A stretch of 64,000 nt of DNA from CAKZSB01 sp964573105 (lineage in GTDB: Bacteria > Pseudomonadota > Gammaproteobacteria > Granulosicoccales > Granulosicoccaceae). A program made the position numbers and the translations under genes. Of this stretch, positions 61,286 through 64,000 are shown in pieces. Location: assembly GCA_964573105.1 (NCBI GenBank), contig CAZNIS010000014.1, forward strand, positions 1 to 64,000, given 5' to 3'. Positions within the stretch are counted from its first letter, which is position 1. Each line of letters starts with the position of its first letter. A model generated the notes under the pieces. It saw only the letters and a program-made list of their open reading frames with translations. It made no database searches and had not been told where the DNA came from.

Positions 61286-62217
61286 ATCGAGGAGGTGCGG
61301 CGGCTCGAGACGCCACACAGCTTAGCGCCGCCGCATTGATCGCGATGCGCGGCAGCGTACCGCGCGTGCGTCGCCGCATCGGTCGACGGGTGGCGGCACC
61401 CGCCAGTGGTGGCAACACCTCGCGCGCGCTCGGCCGCGGTCTCGATTTTGCCGAAGTGCGCGAGTACTACCCCGGCGACGACGTGCGCCTGATCGACTGG
61501 AATGTCACGGCTCGCAGTGGCCGACCACACACCAAAGTATTCAACGAGGAAAAAGAGCGACCGTTTGTGGTGGTTGTCGATCTGCGCCGCTCGATGCGCT
61601 TTGCCACCAGGGTGGCCTACAAGTCGGTGATCGCAGCCCGTCTGGCCGCCATGCTCGGTTGGGCCGCCGCCGACAATCGCGATCGTGTCGGGGCGCTGGT
61701 GTTCAATGATCAGGCTATCGGCGAGGTCAAACCGGTGGCTGGTGCACGCGGTGTGAGTGCCGTTATCCGCTCGATCGTCTCGATGCACCAATCGCCGGTG
61801 ACGGGTGAGATCAGCACTGATCTGTCGAGTGTCCTGCAGCGCTTGGATCAGCGCATTCACGCGGGATCTTCGGTGGTGCTGTTGTCTGATTTCTACGGCT
61901 ATGACACGGCCAGCAAAGGCGGTGGCAATCGACTGCTGGCGAACAATCATGTTGCCTCGATACAGATCTATGATCCGCTGGAGGCTGGATTGCCGCCGCC
62001 GGCGCTCTACAGTGTTAGCGATGGCCTGGCACGCAGCCATTTCGACTCATCCGATCAGGCAGGTCGCGACGCCTACGCCCATGCCTTCGAGCGCCGTGCC
62101 GAAGCGCTGGCCAGCGCATTATCAGGGCCTGGCAACACCTTCAGGCAATGCTCGGTGGCCGATTCACTGCGCCCGATCGCCGTCGATGTAATGCGTAGCT
62201 TGCCGGGAAGCCAGTAG
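61282..62217 (+). CDS. DUF58 domain protein of the BatI operon
   Basis: A 311-residue protein starting at TTG 61282, overlapping MoxR's TGA. It has the DUF58 signature GRGLDFAEVREYYPGDDVRLIDWNVTARSG, and a VWA-like region follows (VVVVDLRRSMRF, VVLLSDFYGYD). DUF58 proteins work with MoxR and VWA proteins in envelope stress or metal insertion. Cytoplasmic by sequence. Confidence 0.9.
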   Translation: MNRGGAAARDATQLSAAALIAMRGSVPRVRRRIGRRVAAPASGGNTSRALGRGLDFAEVREYYPGDDVRLIDWNVTARSGRPHTKVFNEEKERPFVVVVDLRRSMRFATRVAYKSVIAARLAAMLGWAAADNRDRVGALVFNDQAIGEVKPVAGARGVSAVIRSIVSMHQSPVTGEISTDLSSVLQRLDQRIHAGSSVVLLSDFYGYDTASKGGGNRLLANNHVASIQIYDPLEAGLPPPALYSVSDGLARSHFDSSDQAGRDAYAHAFERRAEALASALSGPGNTFRQCSVADSLRPIAVDVMRSLPGSQ

Positions 62218-62221
62218 CGTC

Positions 62222-62767
62222 ATGGACCCGCAGCGAAAACAGGAGTTGCTGGATCAATTGCGCGGGCTGGAACTGCCACCGGAACCGGGGCTGTGGCCGC
62301 TTGCGCCGGGCTGGTGGCTGGCGCTTGGCCTGTTGATCGCGCTGCTGGCGGGCTGGTTGATTGTGCGGCACATCCGCAAACCGACATGGAAAAAATCTGC
62401 ATTGCGCGAGCATCGTCGGATCAGCGCGCAGATTCAGGACTCAGTTGCGGCTCCAGCACAGGCACTGGCAGCCCTGTCTGTCCTGATGCGGCGCGTTGCG
62501 CTGGCAGTTAACGGTCGATCCGGTGCCGCGGCGTTGACTGACGGTGACTGGCTATCAGCGCTGGACAGCCTGTCGAAGTCGACGGAATACACCCACGGTG
62601 CCGGTGCTTTACTGCAGCGACACCCCTATATGCCGATCGCGCAAATCGAGCCAGGCGCGCTGGCCGAATTGCTGGCGCTGACAGAGCGCACCATTCGGAC
62701 TGCCGATCGAACCCGGCCGGCAGTGATGCCAAACCAATCACCGGAGGCTGACGGTGTTCGGCTTTGA
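62222..62767 (+). CDS. DUF4381 membrane protein of the BatI operon
   Basis: A 181-residue protein with the DUF4381 opening LRGLELPPEPGLWPLAPGWW, one transmembrane helix (LALGLLIALLAGWLIV), then a soluble helical part. It is placed, as usual, between DUF58 and batA. Its end overlaps batA by 14 bases, so translation is likely coupled. Confidence 0.9.
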   Translation: MDPQRKQELLDQLRGLELPPEPGLWPLAPGWWLALGLLIALLAGWLIVRHIRKPTWKKSALREHRRISAQIQDSVAAPAQALAALSVLMRRVALAVNGRSGAAALTDGDWLSALDSLSKSTEYTHGAGALLQRHPYMPIAQIEPGALAELLALTERTIRTADRTRPAVMPNQSPEADGVRL

Positions 62768-63731
62768 GTGGTGGTGGGCTGGACTGGCATTACCCGCCCC
62801 ATGGCTGGTCAGGCGCTTGCTGCCGGCGGCCACTGGTCCGCAGCAGGCGGCCCTGCAGGTGCCTTTTTTCAGTCATATCAGCCAGCTCGAGCTCACCGCC
62901 GGGCGAACGATGGCGACCACGCGCGGGCGCTGGATCGCACTGCTGATGTGGCTCGCACTGGTGCTTGCCTGCATGCGACCGCAGTGGCTGGGGGAGCCGA
63001 TTGAGCTGCCGGTGTCTGGTCGCGACCTGATGCTCGGCGTCGACATCTCTGTCAGCATGCGCGAGCAGGATTTCAGCGTCGGCGGGCGCACCGTCAATCG
63101 TCTCGATATGGTCAAGACTGTCGCCAGCGATTTCATTGCCCGCCGCGAGGGCGATCGTGTGGGCCTGATACTGTTTGCCGATAACGCCTACATTCAAACG
63201 CCGTTGACCTACGATCTGACCACCGTTCAGCACTTTCTCGACGAGGCGATGATCGGCCTGGTTGGCAAATCCACCGCCATTGGCGAGGCGATCGGTCTGG
63301 CGGTTAAACGGTTGCGCCAGCGCCCGCAGGAGGCACGTGTGCTGGTATTGCTGACCGATGGCTCCAACACCGCCGGTGCCGTATTGCCAGACGAGGCCGC
63401 GCGACTGGCAGCCAAAGAGGGCGTGCGCGTACATACAATTGGTGTGGGGGCCGAGCAGGTCGTGTCGCGTGGGCTGTTTGGTAACCGGCTCGTCAACCCT
63501 TCTCTGGCGCTTGATGAAGAGACCCTTCAGGAAATCGCTGACATTACCGGCGGGCGCTATTTTCGCGCTCGCAACACCAGCGAGATGGAAGAGATCTATC
63601 AGCTGATCGATCAGTTGGAGCCGACCGAATCTGAAGCCAGCCCCCAGCGGCCTTTGCGCGAACTCTACCCCTGGCCGCTCGCACTGGCGCTGCTGGCGAG
63701 TGTTTGTCTGGCATGGGTGCGCAGCCGATGA
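62754..63731 (+). CDS. batA: BatA-like VWA-domain membrane protein
   Basis: A 325-residue membrane protein starting at GTG 62754. Two N-terminal hydrophobic segments flank a basic loop, followed by a VWA domain with the MIDAS motif MLGVDISVSM (DxSxS) and LLTDGSNTAG, and a C-terminal helix (PWPLALALLASVCLAWV). BatA with BatB forms part of an aerotolerance/envelope-stress complex. Four bases overlap the next gene. Confidence 0.93.
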   Translation: MFGFEWWWAGLALPAPWLVRRLLPAATGPQQAALQVPFFSHISQLELTAGRTMATTRGRWIALLMWLALVLACMRPQWLGEPIELPVSGRDLMLGVDISVSMREQDFSVGGRTVNRLDMVKTVASDFIARREGDRVGLILFADNAYIQTPLTYDLTTVQHFLDEAMIGLVGKSTAIGEAIGLAVKRLRQRPQEARVLVLLTDGSNTAGAVLPDEAARLAAKEGVRVHTIGVGAEQVVSRGLFGNRLVNPSLALDEETLQEIADITGGRYFRARNTSEMEEIYQLIDQLEPTESEASPQRPLRELYPWPLALALLASVCLAWVRSR

Positions 63732-64000
63732 TCTGGTCGGATTTTCAATTTTTGCGACCGCTCTGGTTTCTCGCCCTGATCCCGCTCGTGTGGCTGGGGT
63801 GGCGGATGGTTCAGCGAGCTCGTGGTGGAGACAGCGCCTGGCGCGAGGTGGTCGATCCTGCGTTGCAGGGGCAGTTGCTGCAGCCCGATCAGCAGCAGTC
63901 TTTCAGATTGCCCCTGATCGGCTTGTGCCTGGCGTGGGTGCTTAGCGTTGTGGCGCTGGCGGGGCCGGTTTGGGAGCGCCAGAAAACCGCGGTATATCGC
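63728..64000 (+). CDS. batB: BatB-like VWA-domain membrane protein (partial, cut by window edge)
   Basis: The first 91 codons of a gene overlapping batA by 4 bases (ATGA). It opens with a hydrophobic helix (PLWFLALIPLVWLGW), then a linker and a second helix (FRLPLIGLCLAWVLSVVALAGPVWE) before QKTAVYR, where BatB proteins lead into their VWA domain. Assignment is by position and this N-terminal layout; the domain itself lies beyond the window. Confidence 0.8.
   Translation, partial: MIWSDFQFLRPLWFLALIPLVWLGWRMVQRARGGDSAWREVVDPALQGQLLQPDQQQSFRLPLIGLCLAWVLSVVALAGPVWERQKTAVYR

Overview
This is chromosomal DNA from a moderately GC-rich, free-living gammaproteobacterium, probably marine or saline. 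The pointers are RlmG, NhaR, a MioC-like flavodoxin, an rRNA-free BatI-type MoxR/VWA operon, a delta-class carbonic anhydrase, a sodium/calcium exchanger, two sugar/polyol ABC uptake operons and secreted GH12 glucanases. The genus cannot be fixed from the sequence. I see no tRNA, rRNA, insertion sequence, prophage or CRISPR array. Three runs of exactly 100 N (14208, 25012, 52533) are assembly gaps, and two of them fall inside near-identical coding repeats.

Layout. 1-1856: an AAA+ ATPase cut by the window edge, a scar of a type I restriction-modification locus (start of hsdR fused to end of hsdS), and a five-unit 79-bp tandem repeat array. 1857-12438 (minus strand): a ten-gene polyol/ketose catabolic operon with a binding protein, two permeases, a 66-residue membrane protein, two ATPases, a DhaK-DhaL kinase, a LacI regulator, a TIM-barrel isomerase and a Gfo/Idh/MocA dehydrogenase. 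12711-17269: a MOSC protein, a lipoprotein cytochrome c on a long Asp-Gly-Thr tether, a delta carbonic anhydrase and an SDR. 17304-23968 (minus): a second uptake operon (LacI, binding protein, two permeases, ATPase, GH63-type hydrolase) that looks like a system for importing and splitting a glycosylglycerate or small alpha-glycoside; its promoter carries a LacI operator in the -35/-10 spacer. 24248-25433: a second Asp-Gly-Thr lipoprotein.

25654-34246: rlmG, a TetR regulator, a DUF2852 membrane protein, an nhaA pseudogene with a large internal deletion, a Na/Ca exchanger followed by nhaR, an enoyl-CoA hydratase with a serine-glyoxylate-type aminotransferase, and a secreted alpha/beta hydrolase. 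34345-54168: mostly housekeeping and envelope genes (YdiJ-type dehydrogenase, two EamA transporters, TraB/GumN, exostosin-like transferase, formyl-THF cyclo-ligase, SET protein, MBL hydrolase, DegQ/MucD, FGE-like protein, DUF368/PopT, HD protein, amidase, rhomboid, SLT lipoprotein). 54214-58602: three secreted proteins, two of them GH12 glucanases, two of them carrying short cysteine-bounded GWEN/WGW repeats, likely for attaching to or degrading plant or algal beta-glucan. 58829-64000: S-formylglutathione hydrolase, a flavodoxin, and the moxR-DUF58-DUF4381-batA-batB operon, which runs off the right edge.

The best candidates for something undescribed are the cysteine-bounded WGW repeat module shared by the glucanase cluster, the pair of inverted Asp-Gly-Thr lipoproteins (one a tethered cytochrome c), the two regulated uptake operons with matching hairpins after the binding-protein gene, and the 79-bp array beside the restriction-modification scar.
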